A stretch of DNA of 26,263 nt from Candidatus Schekmanbacteria bacterium (GTDB taxonomy: Bacteria; CSSED10-310; JACPHN01), in NCBI GenBank assembly GCA_016188575.1, contig JACPHN010000203.1:1-26263 (forward strand), written 5' to 3'. The first letter of the stretch is position 1, and every line of letters starts with the position of its first letter. Under the pieces are notes generated by a model. The model was not told the DNA's origin and ran no database searches. It saw only the letters and a program-made list of their open reading frames with translations. Below, piece by piece: positions 15,313 through 22,772 of this stretch. Position numbers and translations under genes: made by a program.

Positions 15313-16878
15313 GTGAAGAGAGATAGACCGACGACGAATCTGCGCCGGGCCCTGGCGCTGTTGCACGAGGCCATTACCGCCCTTTCCGATCGCAGTGGTG
15401 ATTCGAAGCAGACGCTTCGGGACGCGCTGGATCAGCTCATGGCGGTCACCGAATCAGACGCAGGCGCGATCTGTGTGCCGGGAGAGGAAAGCGACGACCC
15501 GCGCTTGATTGTGCAGCGCCAAATGCAAGAAGGGCCCGAGCTCAGCAGGACTGTCTTGCGGCCGGTGCTCGCGGGACGAAATCGCCGGTCGTTGATCGAT
15601 GCCGTACCGGAGTCGGCGAGCGTGGCCGGCGCGGTGATTTCTTCCACACTGTGCGTGCCCGTTTGTCGCGCCGGCAAGACTATTGGCGCCGTGTATCTCG
15701 ATCGCCGGGGGCTGGATCGTTTTCCCTATGACCGTGAGGCAGCCGACGTGGCTGAGTGTTTCGCCGCCACGTTGGCCCTTGCAGTGGACTTGCGTGCCCA
15801 ACTGGAACTGGCAGAGAAGCGCGAGGACAGCGCCTGGGAGCTCGCGGCCGAGGCACGCGAGCTCGCCTGCCAGGCAGGGGACTACTGGCGGCTTGCCAGC
15901 ATCAAGACCGAGAATCGGGCCTTTGCACAGTGCTTGAGAACAGCCGAGCGAGCGGCGCGGAACGATACGGACATCCTGATTCTGGGGGAAACGGGTGTCG
16001 GCAAGGGGTACCTGGCACGCTGCATCTACGAAACCTCTTTGCGAAAAGGCGGCGCCTTCATTGTCGTCCAGTGCTCCAACCTCCCGGAAACCCTGGTAGA
16101 AAGCGAGCTCTTCGGCTATGAGCCAGGGGCGTTTACCGACGCCCGGCAGCAGCGTATCGGCAAGGTGGAGCGAGCTCATGGAGGCGTTCTGTTTCTCGAC
16201 GAAATCGGTGATTTGCCTCTGGGCATTCAAGCGAAGTTGCTTGGCCTGCTCGAGGAACGCACGTTTTATCGACTGGGCGGCGCTCGCCCGGTTTCCGTGG
16301 ACATCCAGATCATCGCCGCCACCAACCGCAATCTGGTCGAGGCCGTGGAGAACGGTAACTTTCGGAGCGACCTCTACTATCGCATCAACGTTGTACCGGT
16401 GACGATCCCACCGCTTCGTGAGCGTCCGGAGGACATCTCCGATCTTGTGCAGACGTTTTTCGCACAAGCCGCGGTGAAATCGGAGAGAGCGGAACCAATC
16501 AGCATCGACCGGGCGCTGGTGCGGCGGCTCGCCGTGCACCGGTGGCCGGGCAACGTTCGTGAGCTACGCAATGCGATCAAGCGCCTGGTCGTGCTCGCCG
16601 ATGGGCCTCGGATCACAGTGGCGGACGCCGAAACCTACTTGTTTGCGAGCCAATCCCACAATCCCGGCAGCTCTGCACCAACGCTCCTTCCGGGTAAGAG
16701 CCTCAAGGAGCAGGTGGACGAGCTGGAGAAAGCGCTCATCGAGCAGGCGCTGGCCCGCACGGGCTCGCTGACCGCAGCCGCCGAGTTGCTTGGCATCCGC
16801 CGCCAGACGCTCGCGGAGAAACTGCGCAAGCACGAACATCCGGAGCGCGCCGGTGGGAAGCGGGATCGAGAAGGCTAA
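15313..16878 (+). CDS. GAF-domain sigma-54-dependent transcriptional activator (Fis-type)
   Basis: The 521-residue protein is an enhancer-binding protein for sigma-54 RNA polymerase. Residues about 30-165 form a GAF sensory domain (AGAICVPGEE, STLCVPVCRAGKTIGAVYLD). Residues about 200-435 form the AAA+ domain: Walker A GETGVGKG (225-232), the sigma-54-contacting loop as GAFTDA (272-277; the family norm is GAFTGA), Walker B GGVLFLDEIGD (290-300), then AATNRNL and RWPGNVRELRNA. The C-terminus (AAAELLGIRRQTLAEKLRKH) is a Fis-type helix-turn-helix. There is no response-regulator or FHA domain, so the signal probably enters through GAF or the neighbouring kinase. The start is the GTG at 15313: the frame is closed by a stop at 15229 and there is no better start between. 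It is followed after 30 bp by the kinase gene, surely one operon. Its likely targets include the sigma-54-type promoters at 12240 and 24815 (inference). Confidence 0.93.
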   Translation: MKRDRPTTNLRRALALLHEAITALSDRSGDSKQTLRDALDQLMAVTESDAGAICVPGEESDDPRLIVQRQMQEGPELSRTVLRPVLAGRNRRSLIDAVPESASVAGAVISSTLCVPVCRAGKTIGAVYLDRRGLDRFPYDREAADVAECFAATLALAVDLRAQLELAEKREDSAWELAAEARELACQAGDYWRLASIKTENRAFAQCLRTAERAARNDTDILILGETGVGKGYLARCIYETSLRKGGAFIVVQCSNLPETLVESELFGYEPGAFTDARQQRIGKVERAHGGVLFLDEIGDLPLGIQAKLLGLLEERTFYRLGGARPVSVDIQIIAATNRNLVEAVENGNFRSDLYYRINVVPVTIPPLRERPEDISDLVQTFFAQAAVKSERAEPISIDRALVRRLAVHRWPGNVRELRNAIKRLVVLADGPRITVADAETYLFASQSHNPGSSAPTLLPGKSLKEQVDELEKALIEQALARTGSLTAAAELLGIRRQTLAEKLRKHEHPERAGGKRDREG

Positions 16879-16908
16879 TCGTTCCGAAGAAAGCAGGGCG
16901 CCGTAGCA

Positions 16909-19900
16909 GTGGAAAAGCCGACGGATTCGGTCGCGCCTCTCATGATCGGACCGTATCGCGTAGAGGCGACTATTGGCCGCGGCGGCTGCGGTGTCGTCTA
17001 CAGGGCCGTACACTCGAATAACGACCGACGCGTCGCACTCAAGACCGTGACGACTCCCCTTCGCGCACTGGTTGGGGCAATTCGCTGCGAGATCCATGCG
17101 CTGGCGCGCATACGGCATCCCGGCATCGTCCGGATCGTCGACGAAGGAACGCATGGTGGCATGCCCTGGTATGCCATGGAGCTCATCGACGGCCGGCCCT
17201 TGCACCAGTACGTGGCCGCCCAGGGAAAAGAGAGGTCCAGCCCGGCCAGTGGCCCCATGACCTCGCCGGAGGGTCGCCCGCCGGTTTCCGGCGGTGGGCT
17301 CGTTGACCCGGAGAGCTCACTTGCGCGGGAGACTCTGGAGACCTTGTGCGCAACGGTGAGTGCCTTGTGCGATGCGCTCGCCTTTCTTCACGGCGAAGGC
17401 ATGGTCCATCGCGACCTCAAGCCGTCGAACATCCTGGTCATGTCCAACGGCAATCCGGTGCTCCTCGATTTCGGCCTCGCGACCTACTTTGCCGCCGCGG
17501 GTGTTCGCGAACGGTTGTTGACACGGCCCGGCACCTGGGGAACGGTGGGCTACATGGCTCCGGAGCAAGTTCGGATGGAAATCGTCGACGCCCGCGCGGA
17601 CCTGTACGCGCTCGGCTGCGTCCTGTACGAGCTCGTTTCCGGTCGGCCGCCCTTTGTCGGCGGTTCGATAGTGGCGGTTGCCAAGCAACACCTGTACAAG
17701 TCGCCGATACCGCTTGGGCAAACCAGGCGCGACGTGCCCGCGGAGCTCGATAGCCTCGTCGGCGCGCTCTTGGAGAAAGAGCCGAGGAGGCGGATTGGTT
17801 ATGCCCTGGATGTCGCTGTCGTGCTTGATCGCATCGCCGGGCATGGCCACAGCGCAAGGAAGCCCCCGCCGGTGCTGCGATCGTACCTGTACAAGCCCCG
17901 TTTGATCGGCCGCGAACGCGCGCTGGAAGCTCTGGTCGAGCGATGCGAGGGTCTCGTGAGCCGGCGCCGCGGCGGGCTGATTGCGGTCTCGGGGGAACCC
18001 GGCCAAGGCAAGACGCGCCTGATCAATGAGCTCGCTGGCCGTACCCATGCCAACGGTACCCTGATTCTCGACGGCCGCTGCAGCGAGGGAAGCGCGGTAC
18101 CGCTGTTGCCGCTGCGGCGGGCGATGCGTGCGATCGCAGAGGGCTGCGCCGAGCTGACCCCGGAAGAGGTCGCCGAGGTCATGGCCGGCCGCGCCGAAGC
18201 TCTTGCCGCGTACGAGCCGGCTTTCAGCACCCTGGTATCCCCTGGAGCGGTTGCCGAACCGCCCCTCGCCCTGCCTGTCGGCGAAGCCAGAGAACGCCTT
18301 CAGCGCGGTCTGCTCGAGCTCTTCAAGGCAGTCTCCCTGCGCAAGCGACTTCTCCTCGTCATCGAGGATCTGCACTGGGCGGACGAGCTCTCACTCGACT
18401 TTCTCGGTTGGGCTCTCCGCAGTGGATCGCTGGATTCACATCCCCTCTTGATCGTGGTCACGTACCGGCCGGGAGAAGCGAGCAGTCTCATGAAGCAAGC
18501 GATTGCTGATCCCCGCGTCGTCGAGTTGCCGCTCGAGCCACTGGGGTGCGATGCCGTCGCGGCGATCGTCGGTGACATGCTCGCCTTGTCGCCGCCGCCC
18601 ACGAAGCTCGCCGCCGCTCTCGCGACGCGGTCGGGGGGAAACCCGTATTTTGTCGCGGAGCTCCTGCGCTCGGCTGTCGAAAATGGGGTGCTCCGACGGG
18701 ACCGAAACGGGAAATGGATCATCGGGTCCGAAGATGGGGCAACCGTATCACCCCGATTCGAGCTCTTGGCGTTTCCGCGCACGCTGCCGGAGCTGATCCG
18801 TGGCCGGCTTGCCGGTCTCGGTGACGACACGGCGATGGTGGCTATGGCCATGGCCGTTCTTGCCCGCGAGACGAACATCGATCAGCTCGAGGCACTGACG
18901 GGTCTGCCCGACTCGCGTCTCATGGAGGCGGTGACGGAGCTGCGCAGGTGCAACCTTCTGGATGAGCCGGAGCCAGGTCGTTTGGGCGTCATCCACGACG
19001 AAATCCGCCGAGCCGCTCTCGGTTTGGCGGGTTCCCAGCAGCTTCGCCGCATTCACGCCGCCGCCGCCGAGCTGCTGGAACGGACCGGGGCCGGTGAGGA
19101 GTCGCCGCTCGAGGTGGCGACGCACTGGGAGGAAGCGGGCGAAGCCGAGCGGGCGGCCTCGCAGTACCTGCGCGGTGCCCGCTGGGCGCTGAACCGTTAT
19201 GCTACCACCGAAGCGTATGCCGGCTACCTGGCATACCTTCGGCTCACGCCGGCCGGTGACGGCGAGCGCATTCGTGCAACGATCGAGCTCGCGGACAGAG
19301 TCGTGGCGCTCCGCTCGTCCGCGGACGCGGTGCAGCTTCTCGAGACTGCTCTGGCAGAGGCCACGAGGCTGGGCAGCGAAGATCTCGAATTCAAGGCCCT
19401 GGTCGCCCTCGCGGGCTGTTGCGAAACTGGCGGAAACCGGGCACGAGCCCGCGATCTGCTGCAGCGAGCGATTGCCACACGCGAAAACGACGGAGACCGA
19501 ACGTCCATCGGAGACTGCCTCCTACAGCTTGGTTATCTGTCGTTCACGGCGGGAAGCGTGGGCGAGTGGATTGCTCACACCGAGCGGGCATTGGCGATTT
19601 TCCGGGAATCAGGCGACCGACGTCGCTGCGCCAGAGCCCTTGGCCTGTTGGCCGGTGCTCATGCCTACATCGGCGCGACAGACTGCGCCGTCTCGTACTA
19701 TTCCGAAGCGCTCCGCGCCGCAAACGCAGTGGGAGACCGGTTCGCCGAGGCCGCATTGTTGGGAAACTTCGCCAACCTGCTCGCCGACACTGGCGAACCC
19801 GAAAAGGCGCGCGACCACTACACCCGCGCGATCGACTTCCATCGATGGACGGATAACAGCCGCTCTCACGCCATCGCGCTCACCAATCTGGGCGCTCTCC

Positions 19901-20658
19901 AGTGTGCGCTCGACGAGATCGAGTCAGCCAGTGAATCGCTGACGACGGCTCTGGCGATGCATCGTCTGGTGGGCGATCGCAACCACGAGGCCTGGGCAAT
20001 GACATGCCTCGGCAGCGCACGGCTCAAGTCCGGCAGCATCGAGGAGGCGCTGAAACTGCTCGACGAGGCGCTGGCCATTTTGCGACAGACCGGACATCGG
20101 CCGATGCGGGGGCATGCGCTGCTGGCACTCGCCATGGCCTGGCGATATGCCGGTGATCTGGAGCACGCCGAGCGCTTTTGTGCAGAGGCTATTGAAGCGA
20201 TGAGCGCATTCGGATATCCAGCGGCGGCCGCTGGGGCCTGGTGCGAGCATGGACACCTGGCCCTGGCCCGCGGGTTGTCTGGGGGGAGCAGTCTCGCAAA
20301 TGCAAAACGGGTCGCCGGGAAGATGGGTCCCCGTTTGAACAGCGGGATCTGGCGCCTTGTCGATCGCCTGGACCGGGCGGAGCAGGCCTTCGCTCGGGGT
20401 CGTGCGGGTGAGCTCGTCCGCGGTGAGCACGAAGCGGACATCCCGGCGGCGCTTCTCGCGCGACTTCGGCAGACGACAACCCGTGACGCCGGCGGCCACG
20501 GCGTGGTCCCTCGCAGTCAATGCTCTCGCCCATCGCAGGCCCCGGCTAACCCCCTCGATCCGAATCCGCTCCCGCAAGGGGCGGTACCCTCGAGCCAGGG
20601 CCACCCCGCGCGGGGAGAAAAAGAGATATTCACCCCCGCGACCGCTCCGCAGGAGTGA
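16909..20658 (+). CDS. Serine/threonine kinase fused to AAA ATPase and TPR repeats (PknK-like)
   Basis: The 1249-residue protein starts with an active Hanks-type kinase: glycine loop GRGGCGVVY (23-31), Lys45, HRDLKPSN (167-174), DFGLA (187-191) and GYMAPEQ (214-220). A 35-residue insert rich in Ser/Pro/Gly (about 105-140) interrupts the N-lobe/C-lobe hinge region. A P-loop ATPase of the AAA_16/PknK type follows (LIGRERALEALVERC, SGEPGQGKTRL, Walker B LLLVIEDLHWADE), then about 400 residues of TPR repeats (for example AEAALLGNFANLLADTGEPE, HAIALTNLGALQCALDEIE). The last 60 residues are Pro-rich and run through GC-rich palindromic DNA, so the original stop may have been lost. The GTG start at 16909 puts the kinase 13 residues in and has only a weak ribosome-binding site. 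It sits 30 bp downstream of the sigma-54 activator and probably controls it by phosphorylation, as in other myxobacterial kinase-activator pairs (inference). Probably cytoplasmic; no membrane span is seen. Confidence 0.93.
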   Translation: MEKPTDSVAPLMIGPYRVEATIGRGGCGVVYRAVHSNNDRRVALKTVTTPLRALVGAIRCEIHALARIRHPGIVRIVDEGTHGGMPWYAMELIDGRPLHQYVAAQGKERSSPASGPMTSPEGRPPVSGGGLVDPESSLARETLETLCATVSALCDALAFLHGEGMVHRDLKPSNILVMSNGNPVLLDFGLATYFAAAGVRERLLTRPGTWGTVGYMAPEQVRMEIVDARADLYALGCVLYELVSGRPPFVGGSIVAVAKQHLYKSPIPLGQTRRDVPAELDSLVGALLEKEPRRRIGYALDVAVVLDRIAGHGHSARKPPPVLRSYLYKPRLIGRERALEALVERCEGLVSRRRGGLIAVSGEPGQGKTRLINELAGRTHANGTLILDGRCSEGSAVPLLPLRRAMRAIAEGCAELTPEEVAEVMAGRAEALAAYEPAFSTLVSPGAVAEPPLALPVGEARERLQRGLLELFKAVSLRKRLLLVIEDLHWADELSLDFLGWALRSGSLDSHPLLIVVTYRPGEASSLMKQAIADPRVVELPLEPLGCDAVAAIVGDMLALSPPPTKLAAALATRSGGNPYFVAELLRSAVENGVLRRDRNGKWIIGSEDGATVSPRFELLAFPRTLPELIRGRLAGLGDDTAMVAMAMAVLARETNIDQLEALTGLPDSRLMEAVTELRRCNLLDEPEPGRLGVIHDEIRRAALGLAGSQQLRRIHAAAAELLERTGAGEESPLEVATHWEEAGEAERAASQYLRGARWALNRYATTEAYAGYLAYLRLTPAGDGERIRATIELADRVVALRSSADAVQLLETALAEATRLGSEDLEFKALVALAGCCETGGNRARARDLLQRAIATRENDGDRTSIGDCLLQLGYLSFTAGSVGEWIAHTERALAIFRESGDRRRCARALGLLAGAHAYIGATDCAVSYYSEALRAANAVGDRFAEAALLGNFANLLADTGEPEKARDHYTRAIDFHRWTDNSRSHAIALTNLGALQCALDEIESASESLTTALAMHRLVGDRNHEAWAMTCLGSARLKSGSIEEALKLLDEALAILRQTGHRPMRGHALLALAMAWRYAGDLEHAERFCAEAIEAMSAFGYPAAAAGAWCEHGHLALARGLSGGSSLANAKRVAGKMGPRLNSGIWRLVDRLDRAEQAFARGRAGELVRGEHEADIPAALLARLRQTTTRDAGGHGVVPRSQCSRPSQAPANPLDPNPLPQGAVPSSQGHPARGEKEIFTPATAPQE
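20604..20615. repeat. 12-bp GC palindrome inside the kinase C-terminal tail
   Basis: CCCCGCGCGGGG is a perfect palindrome followed by AGAAAAAGAG. It resembles half of the dispersed GC-rich repeats and lies within the last 20 codons of the kinase reading frame, suggesting that the tail codons derive from non-coding repeat DNA. Confidence 0.4.
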
Positions 20659-20666
20659 GCTTCTCG

Positions 20667-20691
20667 CCTCCCCCCGCGATGCGGGGGGAGG
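20667..20691. terminator. Perfect GC-rich hairpin between convergent operons (dispersed repeat copy)
   Basis: CCTCCCCCCGC (20667-20677), loop GAT, and GCGGGGGGAGG (20681-20691) form a perfect 11-bp stem. It lies 8 bp after the stop of the plus-strand kinase gene and 30 bp from the stop of the minus-strand gene ending at 20722, the position expected of a bidirectional terminator. There is no U-tract on either side, so termination would not be classical intrinsic type. It is the best copy of the repeat family also at 9474 and 15118. Confidence 0.6.
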
Positions 20692-20721
20692 AAGGGAGGT
20701 GCAAGCGTGGCCGCTCTGTCC

Positions 20722-22689
20722 TCAGAACCCAAACGCCTTGCGCATCGCTTTTTCCGCCTTCTTGCGGTTCTTTTCGAGGGTGTGGTGGAGCTGCTTCGCA
20801 GGCGCCTCGACGAACGCCTTGTGGCCGGCCACGGCGAGCGCGCCGGCAGCGTCGTCCCACCCCTCCTCCCGTCCCATCCGGCCGATCTCCTTGAAGTCGA
20901 TTGCGACCCCGTAGTCGACGTCAAAACCCAACCCGTATGTCACTCCAACACCGACACCGAAGCGAAACTGGCCGTCCTCGTATCCGAGGTCGACTCCCGC
21001 GCCGACCCCGATTCCGGCACGACCTTCGGCGGAGCCGTAGACGCCGCCGAGATGATAATCTCCCACGCTCACGTCGGTGCGCATCTCGGCTCCTACCTGG
21101 GCGCCGGCGAAAACCTCGCCGCCGAGATGGACCCCGTAGTCGCCGTTCCCCCAGCTTGCCCGCGCCTCGGCTCGCCCCGTGACGCCGGCACTGCCATGAA
21201 CGCTGCCATTGCTCTCCACGGTGATCGGGCGACCATGAAAGGAACCGACATCCTGGCGTTGGCCGAATTCGTAGGCGCCTCCCACCCCTGCGAACCCCTC
21301 GACTCCATAGGCGACCGTGCCTTTTCCCTGATCACGGTAGGTTCGGGCCGCGGTGCCGTAAAAGCTGGAGCCGCGAAGATAGTATTCCCCCAGCGCTTCG
21401 TCCCTGCCGATCTTGTTCACCTCTCCGAATGATTTGAAGTTCTTGTCCTCCCAGAGTGTCTCACCTGTGGAGCCATAGGGACGGAACGACACGAGGCCAT
21501 CCGATCCGGCGAGGGTGCCGCCGCCAGATCCTTCTACTTTCCGCCCGAAACCGAAGTTTCCGTTGTCGTAGTACGCGCTCCAGCCGCCGTCCGCCATTCC
21601 GTTCTTTTGCAACTGCCGATTCGCAACGGCCGCCGCAGCCCGGCCGAGCTCGTCCCCGTCTCCCTGGACGATTGCCGTCCAGTCGATCCCGGCAGGGACA
21701 TCGCCCCCGAGGCGCTTGCGCAAAGCACGATCGACCAGGCCGTTCGCCGCGTGCTTTCCGATTCGCCCCCACTCCCCTTTTTCGCCCTGGGCAAGTTGTT
21801 GGAAGTCGGTATCGGAGGGCAGCCAGCTCTTCACCTCCTCGGGCAGCACCTGGTCCATTCCGGTCTTGACGAGGTGGCCGACCAGTCGATCTCGTGCCTG
21901 CTGATCCCCGCGCGCGAGATCGGCCAGGTCGACGTCCTCGGGCAACCACTTGCGAACGGCCTTCGGCAGGGCTTTCCTGCTGAGCCCACTGACGACTTCT
22001 TTGGCCAGGGCGACGGTGTCCCGCTGAACCAGCTCGCCCAGGTCGTCCAGCTTCTTACGTTCCGCCTCGCTCCCGACCATTTGGTGCAGCTCTGCAGCGC
22101 GAGTCGATGCACGGAGAGACTCTCCTCGCGCCGGGAGGCTCTCGAGAGCTCGGTAGGTCTGATGCGCTGCGCTCGGATAGGCCATTTCGGGATCGCGAGG
22201 CCGGCGCGGGGGTGCCTGTTCGAGCCCCTTCGCCATGGGGCGTAGTGGACGGCCTGGCATCTGGTCAGGGCCCTGCGTGTGCGCCACCGGTGCGTCTGTT
22301 TCTCGCCTACGTTCCGGTCTGGGGTCGTCCGCGATCACGCGTGGCATTCGCGGCGCCGGGGACCCTTCTGGCGGCGAGGAGTGGACGAAGTCGGGCTGAC
22401 CCAAGACCGGCCAGCGGTAGGCCGGGGGTCTTGACGCAGGATCTTCTCGTCGCAGGGGTGGCAGGTTTCGCAGCTCCGGCGGCACCGGCATCCCGGGAAG
22501 AGGGATTTGGCCGCCGCGATCCCGCTGTTGCGAGAGGTCCTCGTAGGCGTCTCCTTCTTCCCCCCTGCCGAGCTGTTCTGTTTCGTGCGGGCACTCGGTT
22601 CGCTTGGAGGTCTCTTGCGGCCGATGTGCCGCACTTTCCGATTGGTACACCAGATCGAGCCTGTTTGCGTTGTTCTGCACGGTCATCAT
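20722..22689 (-). CDS. Toxin-like protein: Pro-rich N-terminus, three helical repeats, Gly-rich beta C-terminal domain
   Basis: I do not recognise this 655-residue protein by family. Residues 1 to about 180 are polar and Pro/Arg-rich (LPGMPVPPELRNLPPLRR), probably disordered. Residues about 240-362 hold three tandem repeats of about 41 residues: LPKAVRKWLPEDVDLADLAR (from 241), LPEEVKSWLPSDTDFQQLAQ (from 282), and a looser third copy (LRKRLGGDVPAGIDWTAIVQ, from 323), each followed by a helix with conserved Gly/Arg. Residues about 370-610 are Gly-rich and strand-like (HGSAGVTGRAEARASWG, VGAGVDLGYEDGQFRFGVGV), as in the passenger regions of polymorphic toxins and barrel-like proteins; the end is a basic helix (HHTLEKNRKKAEKAMRKAF). 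No signal peptide. The first of two adjacent ATGs at 22687-22689 is chosen because AAGGAG lies eight bases upstream. It follows the 659-aa gene by 83 bp and presumably shares its sigma-54 promoter. A secreted effector is inference. Confidence 0.75.
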   Translation of the reverse strand: MMTVQNNANRLDLVYQSESAAHRPQETSKRTECPHETEQLGRGEEGDAYEDLSQQRDRGGQIPLPGMPVPPELRNLPPLRREDPASRPPAYRWPVLGQPDFVHSSPPEGSPAPRMPRVIADDPRPERRRETDAPVAHTQGPDQMPGRPLRPMAKGLEQAPPRRPRDPEMAYPSAAHQTYRALESLPARGESLRASTRAAELHQMVGSEAERKKLDDLGELVQRDTVALAKEVVSGLSRKALPKAVRKWLPEDVDLADLARGDQQARDRLVGHLVKTGMDQVLPEEVKSWLPSDTDFQQLAQGEKGEWGRIGKHAANGLVDRALRKRLGGDVPAGIDWTAIVQGDGDELGRAAAAVANRQLQKNGMADGGWSAYYDNGNFGFGRKVEGSGGGTLAGSDGLVSFRPYGSTGETLWEDKNFKSFGEVNKIGRDEALGEYYLRGSSFYGTAARTYRDQGKGTVAYGVEGFAGVGGAYEFGQRQDVGSFHGRPITVESNGSVHGSAGVTGRAEARASWGNGDYGVHLGGEVFAGAQVGAEMRTDVSVGDYHLGGVYGSAEGRAGIGVGAGVDLGYEDGQFRFGVGVGVTYGLGFDVDYGVAIDFKEIGRMGREEGWDDAAGALAVAGHKAFVEAPAKQLHHTLEKNRKKAEKAMRKAFGF

Positions 22690-22772
22690 GTTCTTCACTC
22701 CTTTTCTTGTCGCTTTCGGGGTTTCCGCGATCCGCGCTCCGGATCGCGGTATCTGGTCAAGTCGTGATCGTT

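Noticed and set aside
15454-16539. 361-aa minus-strand open frame opposite the sigma-54 activator
   Set aside because: It mirrors the codons of the activator, whose Walker and GAFTDA motifs are unambiguous on the plus strand.
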